Source of the DNA: Adiantum capillus-veneris
Lineage: Eukaryota; Streptophyta; Polypodiopsida; Polypodiales; Pteridaceae
Length of the DNA stretch: 64,000 nucleotides
Direction of reading: 5' to 3'
Assembly (NCBI GenBank): GCA_014529385.2
Contig: CM043966.1
Location: 86,152,087-86,216,086 of the forward strand
Part shown: piece after piece, positions 32,225 through 43,024 of the stretch
How positions within the stretch are numbered: the first letter of the stretch is position 1
How the letters are laid out: the number at the start of each line of letters is the position of its first letter
Notes under the pieces: generated by a model
What the model saw: the letters and a program-made list of their open reading frames with translations, nothing else
Told to the model about the DNA's origin: nothing
Database searches by the model: none
Program-made: the position numbers and the translations under genes

Positions 32225-33420
32225 CTCCCTTTACACAAAGGGAATGAGGGACACATGTCAGCTCCCTAGGCCAGATGCCCACAAGGTGTGCCCAATTTCT
32301 ATTGGATGACCCTTGAAGTGGACCAATGAGAATTAAGCTAGAGTAAATCTAGTTTAATCAATTTAAAAACATTTAATAAAAGAAACCAATGAGAATTAAG
32401 TCTCCTAGAAGACTATTGGGCAGTCTCACAAGGAGTCCAATGAGCATTCAGGAGCCCAATGGCTTGCCTGATTCCTATTGGCCAGGAGGCAAAGGGGTCC
32501 AATGAGAGTTTAGTTTAATTATTTAATTACCTAGAGCTCTCACAAAAGGGGGAAGGGGGACACATGTCAGAAGGCTATCACTTATGTTGCTTATTAGTCA
32601 TTGGCTTGACTTGGGGAGAGCCAATGAGGGCTCAGCAAGAGCAAATAGCAAGAGGGCTCGCCCAAGAGAGAGAGGGGGATGATTTTTGCAAGGCATTATC
32701 ACACACACACACACTCACACAATCTCATGTGTGAAGAAAGAGAAGACTATCTCTTCCCAAGCTTTAATGGAGAGCTCATCACCTACTCGAAGCTTGTGAG
32801 ATAGAAGCCTACATCAACACACTCTTGGCATGTGGATGCAAATCCAACCAAGAGCCAAGCTTCAATGCATGCTCATCTCCTCTACCAAGCTAATTACTAA
32901 GATAAGCTATGCTAGTATGAGTGATTATGTGAGGAGATGTACATCTTTCTCGTAAAATACTCATTCTTCCTCTCAATCTACTCTCATACCCTGCTAGCTC
33001 TCACCATCTTCGAAGGTGTGTGAGGTCTTGGGTCTGAGAACGGGGATAATTCAAGTTGTGTTTGCTAAGTGTTTTGCTTATTGCATGAAGCTTTCATCTT
33101 CATTGCACTAGCTAGTCTTGAAGGAACACAAAGAATTGTATTGTACAATGTCTCTCTTGATGGGAGAAACCATAATACAAAGCCTTTTGGAGGGGGGACC
33201 GGCTCCATGCAAATGCGGTCGTCAATTGTTGTCATTAGCTTAATTTCTCTCTCTTTTGAAAGTTTTGTCGATGCTATCTAACTAGGTGTTATGTTTTTTT
33301 TGTTGCTCTCTCCACTCAAGCACTCTTGTAATTCTCATTAGGAATCTATTCTAATGAAATTCCCACTATGTTCATGTTAATTTCTGCTACACACAAGTTA
33401 TTAGGCCATTAAATGTTACA
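31768..33420 (+). repeat. 5' LTR of element E (1653 bp)
   Basis: Starts TGTCATAA, ends TGTTACA; PBS follows one base later. It carries (CA)37 at 32149-32222, a simple repeat that is short in the 3' LTR. Local 'ccaatgag' motifs recur through 32320-32640. Confidence 0.93.
32149..32222. repeat. (CA)n microsatellite in the 5' LTR of E
   Basis: 37 uninterrupted CA units. The same place in the 3' LTR (about 39494-39515) has only a short interrupted run. This accounts for most of the 76-bp length difference. Confidence 0.95.
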
Positions 33421-33421
33421 T

Positions 33422-33433
33422 TGGTATCAGAGC
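33422..33433 (+). other. tRNA-Met primer binding site of element E
   Basis: TGGTATCAGAGC, the exact 12-base complement of plant initiator tRNA-Met 3' end, one base after the LTR. Confidence 0.92.
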
Positions 33434-33838
33434 ACAAGGTTTCTCTTTTCTTGCTCAAGAAGGGAGGTCCTCAAGCTAACTACAAATGGTTGGTATTATT
33501 AATTGCCTGTGAGTAAGTATAATAGGGATTTTTCAGCCTTGCATTGCGCCTGCCTTCGTGCAGTTAACGGGGGCAGCACCGTCAAGAGCTATGGTCTTAA
33601 TAGTGGAGTCCTACGGGGCTTGCCTACGGCTTAACCACTATTGAGCTATTAGAATCTTGACAGGCGCCGATGCTGTTTTGGTGTCGAAAGACCCTCTCTT
33701 CTATTCCTTGCAATTAATGGTATTCGAGCCGCGGGTACAGTAGCTTGAGTGCTTTTTCTAAAGGGTTAAAGAGGAGTAGCAACTAGGGCTTGAAGTGCCA
33801 AAGTACACCTAAAAAGTTTACACCTAAAAGTTGTTAGA

Positions 33839-35388
33839 TTGGCTGACAATAGTAAAGAGAGTGAAATTAATGTTGATAACTTTGATTTTTCTCATGAGCA
33901 AGCTACTAATGATGCTTCAATGCTTGTTAACTATCTTGTTTCTAGGCTTCAACAAGCCATGGGCAATCCATCTCTCCAAAGTGAAGTGCAACGGCAGCTC
34001 CGTGCTCACGGGATTCTCCAAGCTCATCCCCATGACGAGAGAACACCTAGGAAGCCTCCTTGTGAGACTACCAAAAGAGGTCTCTCTCAGATTCGGGAAG
34101 AAGAAGAGAATCCATATGAAGGGCTCAAGAATTTACTTCTTGATGATGCATCTCCTTCCCAAAGGAGAACTCAAGAGCCTCCACCGAAGGAACAAGAAAG
34201 AAGCGAGTCTCCCGCCACCTCGACGGAGATGGCTCCACGAAGATGGCGGGATAAATGCTCTCCATCACCACCAAAGCGGAGAAGACCAATGTATTCTTCT
34301 CCTCACCACAATTCAGAGAGGGATGATAAAAAGCAAGAGAAGAAAAAGGAAAGGAAGAGGACACCCTCTTCTCCATCTTCTTCATCCTCTTCCTCTTATG
34401 AAAGTGATGGTGAAGAAGACAAAGATCAAGACAAGAAAAAGGCGAGAAAGAGGTCACCCTCTTCTCCACCTTCTTCAAATTCTTCACCTTCTGAAGAAAG
34501 TGATGGTGCAACCTTTGAACCATAAAAAAGAAGAGGCCATAGGAAATCCTATGCCGCATGGAAGAGGTCGTCCAAGCTGAAGAAATTCAAAGAGGGAGGG
34601 AAGAACATCTCTTTCCTTACTTATGGTGGCACCTTTGGTGCTACGGACAAAGTATTGGCCTTTATCTAGCAATTCGATGCGGCGTTTGGAGATGAGGGCT
34701 TCACGGAGTCCTCTAAGCTATGCCATGTAGCTATGCACTTTCAAAAGTCCGCCAGACAATGGTGGTCTAGCCTACGAGCCAACGGTGAAGCTCCACGAAC
34801 ATGGAAAGCTTTAAGAGCTTCCATTATGAAGCAGTTTTTGGCCACCGATGCAAAAGACAAAGTACTCACCGAATGGCGAAGCTTAAAGCTCTCTCCCAAT
34901 GAATCCATCCACAAATATGTAGACAAGTTTTGGGACCTACAACTCAAATCCACTGTCTTCAAAAAGTTGGATTTGGAGAGCAAAAGCAACAATTTTGTGC
35001 GGGCTTAACCGAAGAAATGGCGGAGTATGTCAACTCCCAAAGGCCAAGTACCATATCGGCGGTAATACACCATACTATGGTGGCCTCTCGAGTCAATTTC
35101 CAAACGGGGGCTAAAAGAAATAATAAGCCCCCGGAAAACAAGGGTTCCAATGAGCCTAAGGGGAAGGACAATGTCCAAAAGTCTCCTAAGGGAAACTCCA
35201 ACAAAGATAAAGAGAAGGGAGTTTACAAAGGTAAGAATAAACTCTCTCCTAAAGAGCTTGAGCGTTATCATAAGGATAACCGGTGTTTCAAGTGCGGCGA
35301 ACAAGGGCATGCGTACTGCACTTGTCCCCAAAAGAACAACCACCAAGATCCTCCTAGAGCTTCCTTGGTTGAAATCCAAGAGGAGTAG
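33839..35388 (+). pseudogene. Element E gag with SR-like region and zinc knuckle
   Basis: Frame from 33839 matches the relative at 25179, but the ATG is TTG. N-terminal helix (V-N-Y-L-V-S-R-L-Q-Q-A-M), then about 130 residues rich in Arg, Lys, Ser and Pro (K-K-E-R-K-R-T-P-S-S-P-S-S; K-K-A-R-K-R-S-P-S-S-P). Capsid core (H-F-Q-K-S-A-R-Q-W-W, L-S-P-N-E-S-I-H-K-Y-V-D-K-F) from about 34730 in the same frame. Stops at 34523 and about 34667, and a frameshift near 34990. The rest (34930-35388) has S-Q-R-P-S-T and the knuckle C-F-K-C-G-E-Q-G-H-A-Y-C-T-C (35284-35325). Ends with TAG. Confidence 0.85.
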
Positions 35389-35498
35389 ACTCACCAAACT
35401 CACCACAAAGGATCTCCTCTATGCCATGCTTGGGGAAAGGTAAGAGAACATGATGATTTTATTCTCTTTGACCCTGGTTCTACTCACATTTTATATCT

Positions 35499-37226
35499 AT
35501 GGAGCTAGCCACCAAGCTAAGCATACAATCCTATGAGATGGGAGATGTCCTACCCGCAGACAGTGCCTTCAAGGGGCAAGAAGCTTCAATCACTCCCTTA
35601 ATTGGGAAATTGAGGCTTCATGTCCAAGGCTATGTGGACAAAGAGGACTTCTTTATCTCTCCTCTCAAGCATGAGGATGTAATCCTAGGGGCACCATGGT
35701 TTGACCGCCTGGATGCCGATGTTAAATTTCCTGAAAGGAGCATCTCCTTTAAGTTCAGGGAAAAAGACATGTATATAGATGCTAAGGAAATGGGTAACAC
35801 TATTCCCATTGTACATACACCAGCTTTCAACAAGTCAATAAAGAGCTCTATTTCCGTGTACATGATTTTTGTTAAAGATTCTCAAAATGAATCTAATGCT
35901 TTAGCAAAAGAAAATAAAAGCAACCAAAAGGAATTAGAGTTATCCAATTTTCTCAAGGGGTTTCAAGATGTTTTTATTGACGACATCCCTTGTGAGCTAC
36001 CTCCTAAACGAGGTAATGATGACCATGCAATTGAATTTCTTCCAAGAAGTTCACCGCCTAACAAACCTCCTTATAGAGTTTCTCAAGCTCAACAAGAGGA
36101 TATTATGCGGCAAGTGCATGAGTTAGTTGAGAAGGGCATGGTTAGGCCTAGCTCATCTCCATTTTGCTCACCTTTGCTATTAGTGCAAAAGAAAGACGGC
36201 ACATATCGTATGTGTGTCAACTATAGAGAACTAAATAGGATCACTATCAAGAATAGGTTTCCCGTTCCACGGGTAGAAGACCTATTTGATAAGCTACAAG
36301 GATCGACCTACTTCAGTAGGATTGATCTAAAAAGTGGCTATCATCAAATAAGGATAGTTGATCAAGACATTGTAAAGACCGCATTTCGCACCAAATTTGG
36401 TCTTTATGAATACATTGTCATGCCTTTTGGCTTGACCAATGCACCAGCCACATTCAACCGCTTGATGGAGAAGCTGTTCAGGCCTCATCAAACCTTCACT
36501 GGAGTGTTCTTTGATGATATTATCATCTACTCTAATTCATTAGATGAACACAAGCAACACCTCCAGGTAATATTTCAAGTTTTAAGAGAGAATAAACTTT
36601 ATGTTAATCGAAAGAAAAGTGAATTTTTCTTGCAAGAGATTCAGTATTTAGGTCACATTATCTCTCAAGATGGCATCCAAATGGATCCATCAAAGTTAGA
36701 GGTAATAAAAGGATGGCCTAAACCAAGGAATATTCATGAACTAAGAAGCTTTATAGGTATGTGTGCATACTATAGACGCTTCATAGAAAATTTCTCACAA
36801 ATTGCGGGACCATTACATGACCTAACAAAGAAAAGAGTTAGGTATATGTGGTCTGCTAAGGAGAAAAATGCTTTCGAAAAGCTTAAAGAAAATCTTATCT
36901 CTCAACCTGTGCTTACACTACCGGATCTCTCAAAACCATTTGAGGTCCAATGTGATGCTTGTGGTGATTGCCTTGGAGTTTTTTTGCTCCAAGAAGGGCA
37001 TGCCATAGGCTATGAGAGTCAAAGACTCGACCCTGTTGAGCAAACTCTAGGCATATATGAAAAGGAACTCCTTGCAGTTCTACATGCCTTAGACTCATGG
37101 AAGCACTATTTATTGGGGACTCCTTTCATTCTGCGAATGGATCACCAAAGTCTTAAGTACTTCATGATTTCCTTTCGCAATTTCATTTTCATATTGCTCA
37201 CATTGATGGCAAGCATAATCAAGTAG
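35499..37226 (+). CDS. Element E protease end, reverse transcriptase and RNase H (ORF fragment)
   Basis: 575 open codons. The protease active site (F-D-P-G-S-T-H, at 35467-35487) is in a different frame just upstream, so an indel near 35490 breaks it; the tail V-I-L-G-A-P-W-F is here near residue 66. RT motifs: Y-R-M-C-V-N-Y-R-E-L-N, S-R-I-D-L-K-S-G-Y-H-Q-I (motif A), V-M-P-F-G-L-T-N-A, F-F-D-D-I-I-I-Y-S (motif C), Y-L-G-H-I-I-S, C-A-Y-Y-R-R-F-I. RNase H: Q-C-D-A-C-G-D (Asp), Y-E-K-E-L-L-A-V (Glu), R-M-D-H-Q-S-L-K-Y-F (Asp). After K-Y-F-M about 20 residues are missing and the frame shifts, so the last 20 residues are spurious. RT itself looks intact. Confidence 0.88.
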   Translation: MELATKLSIQSYEMGDVLPADSAFKGQEASITPLIGKLRLHVQGYVDKEDFFISPLKHEDVILGAPWFDRLDADVKFPERSISFKFREKDMYIDAKEMGNTIPIVHTPAFNKSIKSSISVYMIFVKDSQNESNALAKENKSNQKELELSNFLKGFQDVFIDDIPCELPPKRGNDDHAIEFLPRSSPPNKPPYRVSQAQQEDIMRQVHELVEKGMVRPSSSPFCSPLLLVQKKDGTYRMCVNYRELNRITIKNRFPVPRVEDLFDKLQGSTYFSRIDLKSGYHQIRIVDQDIVKTAFRTKFGLYEYIVMPFGLTNAPATFNRLMEKLFRPHQTFTGVFFDDIIIYSNSLDEHKQHLQVIFQVLRENKLYVNRKKSEFFLQEIQYLGHIISQDGIQMDPSKLEVIKGWPKPRNIHELRSFIGMCAYYRRFIENFSQIAGPLHDLTKKRVRYMWSAKEKNAFEKLKENLISQPVLTLPDLSKPFEVQCDACGDCLGVFLLQEGHAIGYESQRLDPVEQTLGIYEKELLAVLHALDSWKHYLLGTPFILRMDHQSLKYFMISFRNFIFILLTLMASIIK

Positions 37227-38758
37227 CTGATGCACTCTCAAGACGGCCGAGAGTGAATGTGGTTTCCATAGCAACTCACAATGATCTATCTTCAATGATA
37301 GATGAGTATGCTATTAATCCCGATTTTAGAGATGTGATTTCAGCCCTTGCATTAGGGAAGAAAGAAGAACCATTTACTTTACAAGATGGTTATCTTCTCT
37401 ATGGCAATAGACTATGCGTTACTAACTCACTACGTTCACTACGTGCGAAAGTAATGTATGAATCTCATGCTCCACCTTATGCGGGGCATAGAGGGATTCA
37501 GTCTACCTTAAAGGGAATTGAAACATATTTCTATTAGCCTACCATGAAAGTGAACATACAAGAGTATGTTTCTAAATGTGTGGTATGCCAAAAGACAAAA
37601 TTTGATAGAGGGAAGCAACTTGGATTGCTTCAACCCTTGCCAATCCCTAATTCACCATGGGAGAGCATATCCATGTATTTTATCTTTGGATTGCCTAAGT
37701 CTATCCATGGGAATACGGGAATATGGACGATAGTAGACAGGTTCAGTAAACAAGCTCATTTTATACCCGTCAAAAAGACTATCAAAGCCCATCAAATGAC
37801 AACCCTCTTTATTTCACAAATTTTTAAGTACCATGGCTTGCCAATGTCCATAGTGTCGGATAGAGATCCTAGAATGACCAGTAATTTTTGGAAGGGTCTC
37901 TTTGAGAATTTAGGGACAAGGCTAAAGTTCTCTTTGGCCTACCATCCACAAACGGATGGCCAAAGTGAAATAGCTAACCGAACCATTCTCGATCTACTAA
38001 AAGCCTATGTAACGGAAGTAGATCAAAGATCCCAATGGGAGAAGTACTTACCCTTAGTGGAGTATGCTTACAATAACACTGTACATACTTCCACGGGAAA
38101 AGCACCTTTCGAGGTAATTGAGAGAAGATCAAAAAGTCCCTTGCTACTTAAGGTACATGGGAGTATCTTTGCTGCAGATGAGTATAGACGAGACCTACAA
38201 GAATCTTTCCAAAAGATTAAGGATGCTATCTCTATCTCACAGCAAAGGCAAAAGGCTGCTGCTGACAAGCACAGAAGAGCCCAAGCCTTTAAAGAAAACG
38301 ATTGGGTCTTGTTAAAGTTTCCCAAGGCTCGATTAAGGCAAACGACGGGAAAGAATCCTACGGGCCACCAAAAGTACTATGCTAAACTAGCAAAAAGGTA
38401 CTATGGTCCCTTTCAGATTCTTATGCCAATCAATGAGATGGCCTATCAACTCAAGTTTCCCAATCATTGGCTCATACACAATGCTTTCCATGTGAGCCTA
38501 TTAAAGTCTTACAAAGGAGAGCCACCTCAAGAACCAACTATTGAAGACCCGCCGGAGATCGAGGACCAAGAGGAGGTGCTGCAGCCCGAGTCCATTCTCC
38601 GACATGAAGACAAGGTGCTAAGAGGCGGTAAGACTATCCGACGATATCTTATTAAGTTTAATAATTATCCTTTTGAAGATGCTAGATGGATGCAAGGCAT
38701 ACAATTAAAGGATAACCTAAACCTTGTCAATGCTCTTACAATGCTTCCCAATGAGTAA
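37175..38758 (+). pseudogene. Element E integrase with GPY/F module and chromodomain-like tail
   Basis: One frame with one TAG at about 37535 (from the tryptophan in the usual Y-x-W-P-x-M). Starts with the RNase H end H-N-Q-V-A-D-A-L-S-R-R, then the H2C2 finger (H-A-P-P-Y-A-G-H-R-G, C-V-V-C-Q-K-T-K). Catalytic core: S-M-Y-F-I-F-G-L-P, where the family has M-D-F, so the first catalytic Asp is Tyr; S-D-R-D-P-R and H-P-Q-T-D-G-Q-S-E-I-A-N-R keep the others. GPY/F module near 38400 (R-Y-Y-G-P-F-Q-I), then P-E-S-I-L...R-R-Y-L-I-K-F-N-N-Y-P-F-E-D-A-R-W (38590-38690), like a chromodomain that directs integration to marked chromatin. Confidence 0.85.
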
Positions 38759-39113
38759 GCAAATGTACAAAATGTTAAAAATGAACAAAGTTTTTGTCTT
38801 ATAAGACTTTCTTTTTCTTTATTGTGCACAAAAATGAAGTAGTATGCATGCTTAGATCAAGTTTGCGGAGACGACGTCTCCCAAACACCAAGTAAATCTT
38901 GTCACTCTATTATGGAAGACTAATAGTACTAATGTGCATACATGCTTGCGGCATCCTAAGGCTCTCAAGCGCCAAATGGACTAGTCATCCATTGTGGAAT
39001 GATGTCGTAGGGTAACATAGGGATCCTCTACCCACTAAGAAAAGGACTCATGAATATGCTTTATCTTCTCTATACCATAGTCGAGGACGACTATGATTTC
39101 AAGAGAGAGGTAA
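38759..39113 (+). other. 3' untranslated region of element E with polypurine tract
   Basis: 355 bp from the integrase stop to the 3' LTR. Ends in AAGAGAGAGG (39101-39110), the polypurine tract, three bases before the LTR TGTC. Confidence 0.75.
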
Positions 39114-40690
39114 TGTCTTAATAATCAATATCTAATTCTCCTAAATGATTTTCTCATATTAAACTGATCATTTAATGTGGGAAAGTGCCAGGGGAGAAAA
39201 AGCTAGAATATTGGTTAAGTTAGCAGACCGGCCACAGTAGGGATCCAAAGGAGGGAAAATAGGGATCCAAAGGGGGGGCCATCTGCAAAATATCCATGTG
39301 TAACAATGGGCTAAAAAGACCCTAAGGTTCAGCCCATTAAGACTTCCAAAATGCTAAGGTTCCAAATTTCAAAGGTTGTGTCCAAAGGGTTAAAGCTTAG
39401 AGGGAATTGGATGCTTTGTGTGCTTTCCAAAGTCAACACATATCCCTACATGGGAGGGGGCGAGCCCTTCTTCTAGGGGATGAGAGAGAAAGCCACACAC
39501 ACACACATACACACAAAGGGAATGAGGGACACATGTCAGCTCCCTAGGCCAGATGCCCACAAGGTGTGCCCAATTTCTATTGGATGACCCTTGAAGTGGA
39601 CCAATGAGAATTAAGCTAGAGTAAATCTAGTTTAATTAATTTAAAAACATTTAATAAAAGAAACCAATGAGAATTAAGTCTCCTAGAAGACTATTGGGCA
39701 GTCTCACAAGGGGTCCAATGAGCATTCAGGAGCCCAATGGCTTGCCTGATTCCTATTGGCCAGGAGGCAAAGGGGTCCAATGAGAGTTTAGTTTAATTAT
39801 TTAATTACCTAGAGCTCTCACAAAAGGGGAAAGGGGGACACATGTCAGAAGGCTATCACTTATGTTGCTTATTAGTCATTGGCTTGACTTGGGGAGAGCC
39901 AATGAGGGCTCAGCAAGAGCAAATAGCAAGAGGGCTCGCCCAAGAGAGAGAGGGGGCTGATTTTTGCAAGGCATTATCACACACACACTCACACAATCTC
40001 ATGTGTGAAGAAAGAGAAGACTATCTCTTCCCAAGATTTAATGGAGAGCTCATCACCTACTCCAAGCTTGTGAGATAGAAGCCTACATCAACACACTCTT
40101 GGCATGTGGATGCAAATCCAACCAAGATTCAAGCTTCAATGCATGCTCATCTCCTCTACCAAGATAATTACTAAGCTAAGCTATGCTAATATGAGTGATT
40201 ATGTGAGGAGATGTACATCTTTCTCATAAAATACTCCTTCCTCTCAATCTACTCTCATACCCTGCTAGCTCTCACCATCTCGAAGGTGTGTGAGGTCTTG
40301 GGTCTGAGAACGGGGATAATTCAAGTTGTGTTTGCTAAGTGTTTTGCTTATTGCATGAATCTTTCATCTTCATTGCACTAGCTAGTCTTGAAGGAACACA
40401 AAGAATTGTATTGTACAATGTCTCTCTTGATGGGAGAAACCATAATACAAAGCCTTTTGGAGGGGGGACCGGCTCCATGCAAATGCGGTCCTCAATTTTT
40501 GTCATTAGCTTAATTTCTCTCTCTTTTGAAAGTATTGTCGATGCTATCTAACTAGGTGTTATGTTTTTTTTGTTGCTCTCTCCACCCAAGCACTCTTGTA
40601 ATTCTCATTAGGAATCTATTCTAATGAAATGCCCACTATGTTCATGTTAATTTCCTCTACACACAAGTTATTAGGCCATTAAATGTTACA
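39114..40690 (+). repeat. 3' LTR of element E (1577 bp)
   Basis: Same sequence as 31768-33420 with scattered substitutions and a much shorter CA repeat. Ends TGTTACA, directly followed by the target duplication tgcca. Confidence 0.93.
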
Positions 40691-40876
40691 TGCCAATTCA
40701 TCCATTTCACTCCATTCATCTTCGTCCATATCTTGTGGTTTTATCCCCTTGAGATTTATAGGTTTTATTTGCTTCTTTTGTACCAACACGTGCCAAATCT
40801 GCTTCTTCCACAATGGGAAATTGGTTCCATCCAGCTTCTTGATATTGTAAAGAGCAGTGTCCTGTGATCAAGCCAT
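40691..40876 (-). pseudogene. Element F gag N-terminus, separated by element E
   Basis: Minus strand from the ATG at 40874-40876 reads M-A-stop, then S-Q-D, L-D-G-T-N-F-P-L-W-K-K-Q-I and D-E-D-E-W-S-E-M-D-E-L-A, the start of a copia gag (DUF4219/UBN2-type). It continues at 31767 after removal of E and one TSD copy. The TGA in codon 3 would prevent normal gag translation. Confidence 0.82.
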
Positions 40877-41624
40877 AGCTACGCTTCACAGTAGTTTACT
40901 TTCCTGGGAAAAATTCGGCAGAGTTACCCCTGTAAACTGACCTTTGAACCAATATCAACCTGTCAAATGAACCAAGAAAGCTTCAGATTCTGCAGGAATT
41001 TCGGCAGAGTCTCCTTTGTAAAATGGCTATGGTGTACTCAAAAACAGACCAAAAACAGCTCAAAAAACCACTGTCTCTCTAACATTATAAGTTGTGGGTA
41101 AACCTGTCCTGCACATGTACTGTCTCTCACTGTCCTGTCATTGTCCTGTTAGCATAGACTGCGACAATGCCTCAACGGTAGTAAAGAAAAGATGCAATCC
41201 CAACTGTCTAACTCACAGTCAATACATCCTAACTGCCTATCTAAGGGTGCTCGAGGGATCGCTCCAAGACCTGTATCATCGAAAGGATCTCAACATTCGA
41301 GAATCCCCCAGCTCAATAAAACCTCACTCAACCCTCAACAAAAGGCTACAGTAAATCTGACAATACATAGACTTCTCACAAAGTCATACATCCACAAATT
41401 TCCCACTATATGCTGTAACCACTGCGGCGGTTGTTTGCTGCGTGACTCACAGCCATCAAACCCTCAACAGACATACATCATCTCTGACAATACATCCCAT
41501 GTGGAAGTACCTGCAATGTCAGGATGAAATCTAGAATATCAAGCAGCAAACACAAGCTACCTAATGAACTAGTGGATGTCGCCTACAATCTGTGTGTAGA
41601 TGTGTCCGTGTCGTATGTGACACG
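40877..41624 (-). other. Leader of element F, proximal part
   Basis: Non-coding 5' leader between gag and the insertion point of G; the rest lies at 47303-47633. Short open frames (41094-41354, 41192-41527) overlap and show no motif. Confidence 0.65.
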
Positions 41625-41629
41625 CCTCC

Positions 41630-41852
41630 TGTAGAGTGCGCAGGTGATGGAGAAGGTAGGAAAGAAGACAACACACACACACCAACACACATCGAGACAC
41701 ACACACACACAATCGTTACCCTGCAGCAGCCATTCAACGAGCTGCTCTTCTCTTTTGAACTATTATCCAAAGTATATTTACAACATAGTATAGTCAATGT
41801 CCAGCCGCCCATAGCACAATGGACATATTCTTTAACATCATATTCTTTAACA
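41630..41852 (-). repeat. 3' LTR of element G (223 bp)
   Basis: Plus strand TGTAGAGTGCGC...TTTAACA. Bounded by TSD cctcc and PPT. Includes a CA-rich stretch at about 41667-41711. Confidence 0.93.
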
Positions 41853-41867
41853 CTCCCCCTCAAGCTC
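41853..41867 (-). other. Polypurine tract of element G
   Basis: Minus strand GAGCTTGAGGGGGAG, directly next to the LTR. Confidence 0.85.
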
Positions 41868-41971
41868 AGAGTGAGCTTGCATATGATGGATTCCCAATGC
41901 TTCACGAAAGTAGCAAAACTTCTCCTTTCCAAGATCTTTTGTGAATATATCCGCAACTTGATCATTTGTCT

Positions 41972-43024
41972 TCACATACACCAAATCAATCTCACCTGCC
42001 AAAACTTTTTCTCTAATGAAGTGATAATGACCTCAATGTGTTTAGTGCGAGCATGGTAGACTGGATTCTTTGCCAACATGATGCTGCTAATATTGTCACA
42101 ATATATAATGACACTGTCAAGATAGCCAAAACCAAAGTCTACCATAAGTACTCCCAACCATGACTCTTCACATGCTGCCAAAGCTTCTCCACGATATTCA
42201 GCTTCTGTACTTGATAATGCTACAGTTGATTGCTTCTTGCTACTCCAACTTATCATACCATTGCCAATGGAGAATACATAACCACTTGTATATCTTCTAT
42301 CCATAAAATCTCCTGCCCAATCTGCATCTGTGTAACCATAAAGACAAAGCTTTCCATTCTTTTCATAAAACATTCCATAACTGACAGTGGCTTTCACATA
42401 TCTCATAATCTGTCTCACTACATCAAGATGACTTTTACATGGATTTTGCATGAATTGACTCACAACACCCACTGCATAACTCAAATCTGGCCTTGTTATT
42501 ATCAAGTAAATAGGGCTTCCAACCATCTTGCGATACATAGTGACATCCTCAATGTAATGTCCATCATCAAACAACTTCACATTTTGATCAAGAGGTGTAT
42601 CAATGGGTTTGCATGTTGTCATTCCATACTTCTCAAGCATATCCAATGCGTATTGTCTTTGTATCATCCAAATTCCTGATAAAGTATTGACAATTTCAAT
42701 TCCCAAGAAATATCTCAACTCACCAAGGTCCTTCATGTTGAATTCTCTCAACAAACTCTTCTTGACATGCAAAATTTTCTTAGCATGACTTCCAGTGAGA
42801 ATCAAGTCATCAACATAGATAACAATAACGATGATCTCTCCATCAACATGCTTCAAAAATAATGAGTGATCGACAGTAGATTGTTTAAATCCAATCTTCT
42901 TCAAGAATCTGGTTATCTTTTCACACCAAGCTCTAGATGCTTGCTTCAAACCATACAATGCTTTCTTCAACTTACACACATAATATGGAAACTCTGGATG
43001 TTGATAACCCTCTGGCTGTATCAT
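41972..43024 (-). pseudogene. Element G RT (C-terminal part) and RNase H
   Basis: 350 open codons: Q-P-E-G-Y, L-Y-G-L-K-Q-A-S-R-A-W, V-I-Y-V-D-D-L-I-L-T-G (motif C), Y-F-L-G-I-E, T-R-P-D-L-S-Y-A-V-G-V-V-S, then RNase H with D-A-D-W-A-G-D, S-S-T-E-A-E-Y and Y-C-D-N. It runs to the C-terminal H-I-E-V tail. The N-terminal side is joined to the previous frame at a deletion of about 45 nt that also changed the frame. Confidence 0.88.

Larger units (their letters stand above)
31768..40690 (+). mobile_element. Element E: Ty3/gypsy chromovirus-like retrotransposon nested in F
   Basis: 8923 bp, plus strand, with LTRs 31768-33420 and 39114-40690, PBS 33422-33433 and PPT 39101-39110. It is flanked by TSD tgcca (31763-31767 and 40691-40695), which also splits the gag ORF of F cleanly. 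Gene order gag, PR, RT, RNase H, IN, then a chromodomain-like C-terminus, as in plant chromoviruses. LTRs are close in sequence apart from a CA-repeat difference. Stops, frameshifts and an integrase D-to-Y change prevent autonomous movement. Confidence 0.94.

Noticed and set aside
32062-32282. Open frames over the (CA)n repeat (His-Thr and Cys-Val runs)
   Set aside because: Translation of a microsatellite within an LTR, open on both strands only because of the repeat.
33831-34580. Second long ORF overlapping gag in the +1 frame
   Set aside because: It lies in the shadow of the low-complexity gag region; the gag frame aligns with the relative at 25179, this one does not.
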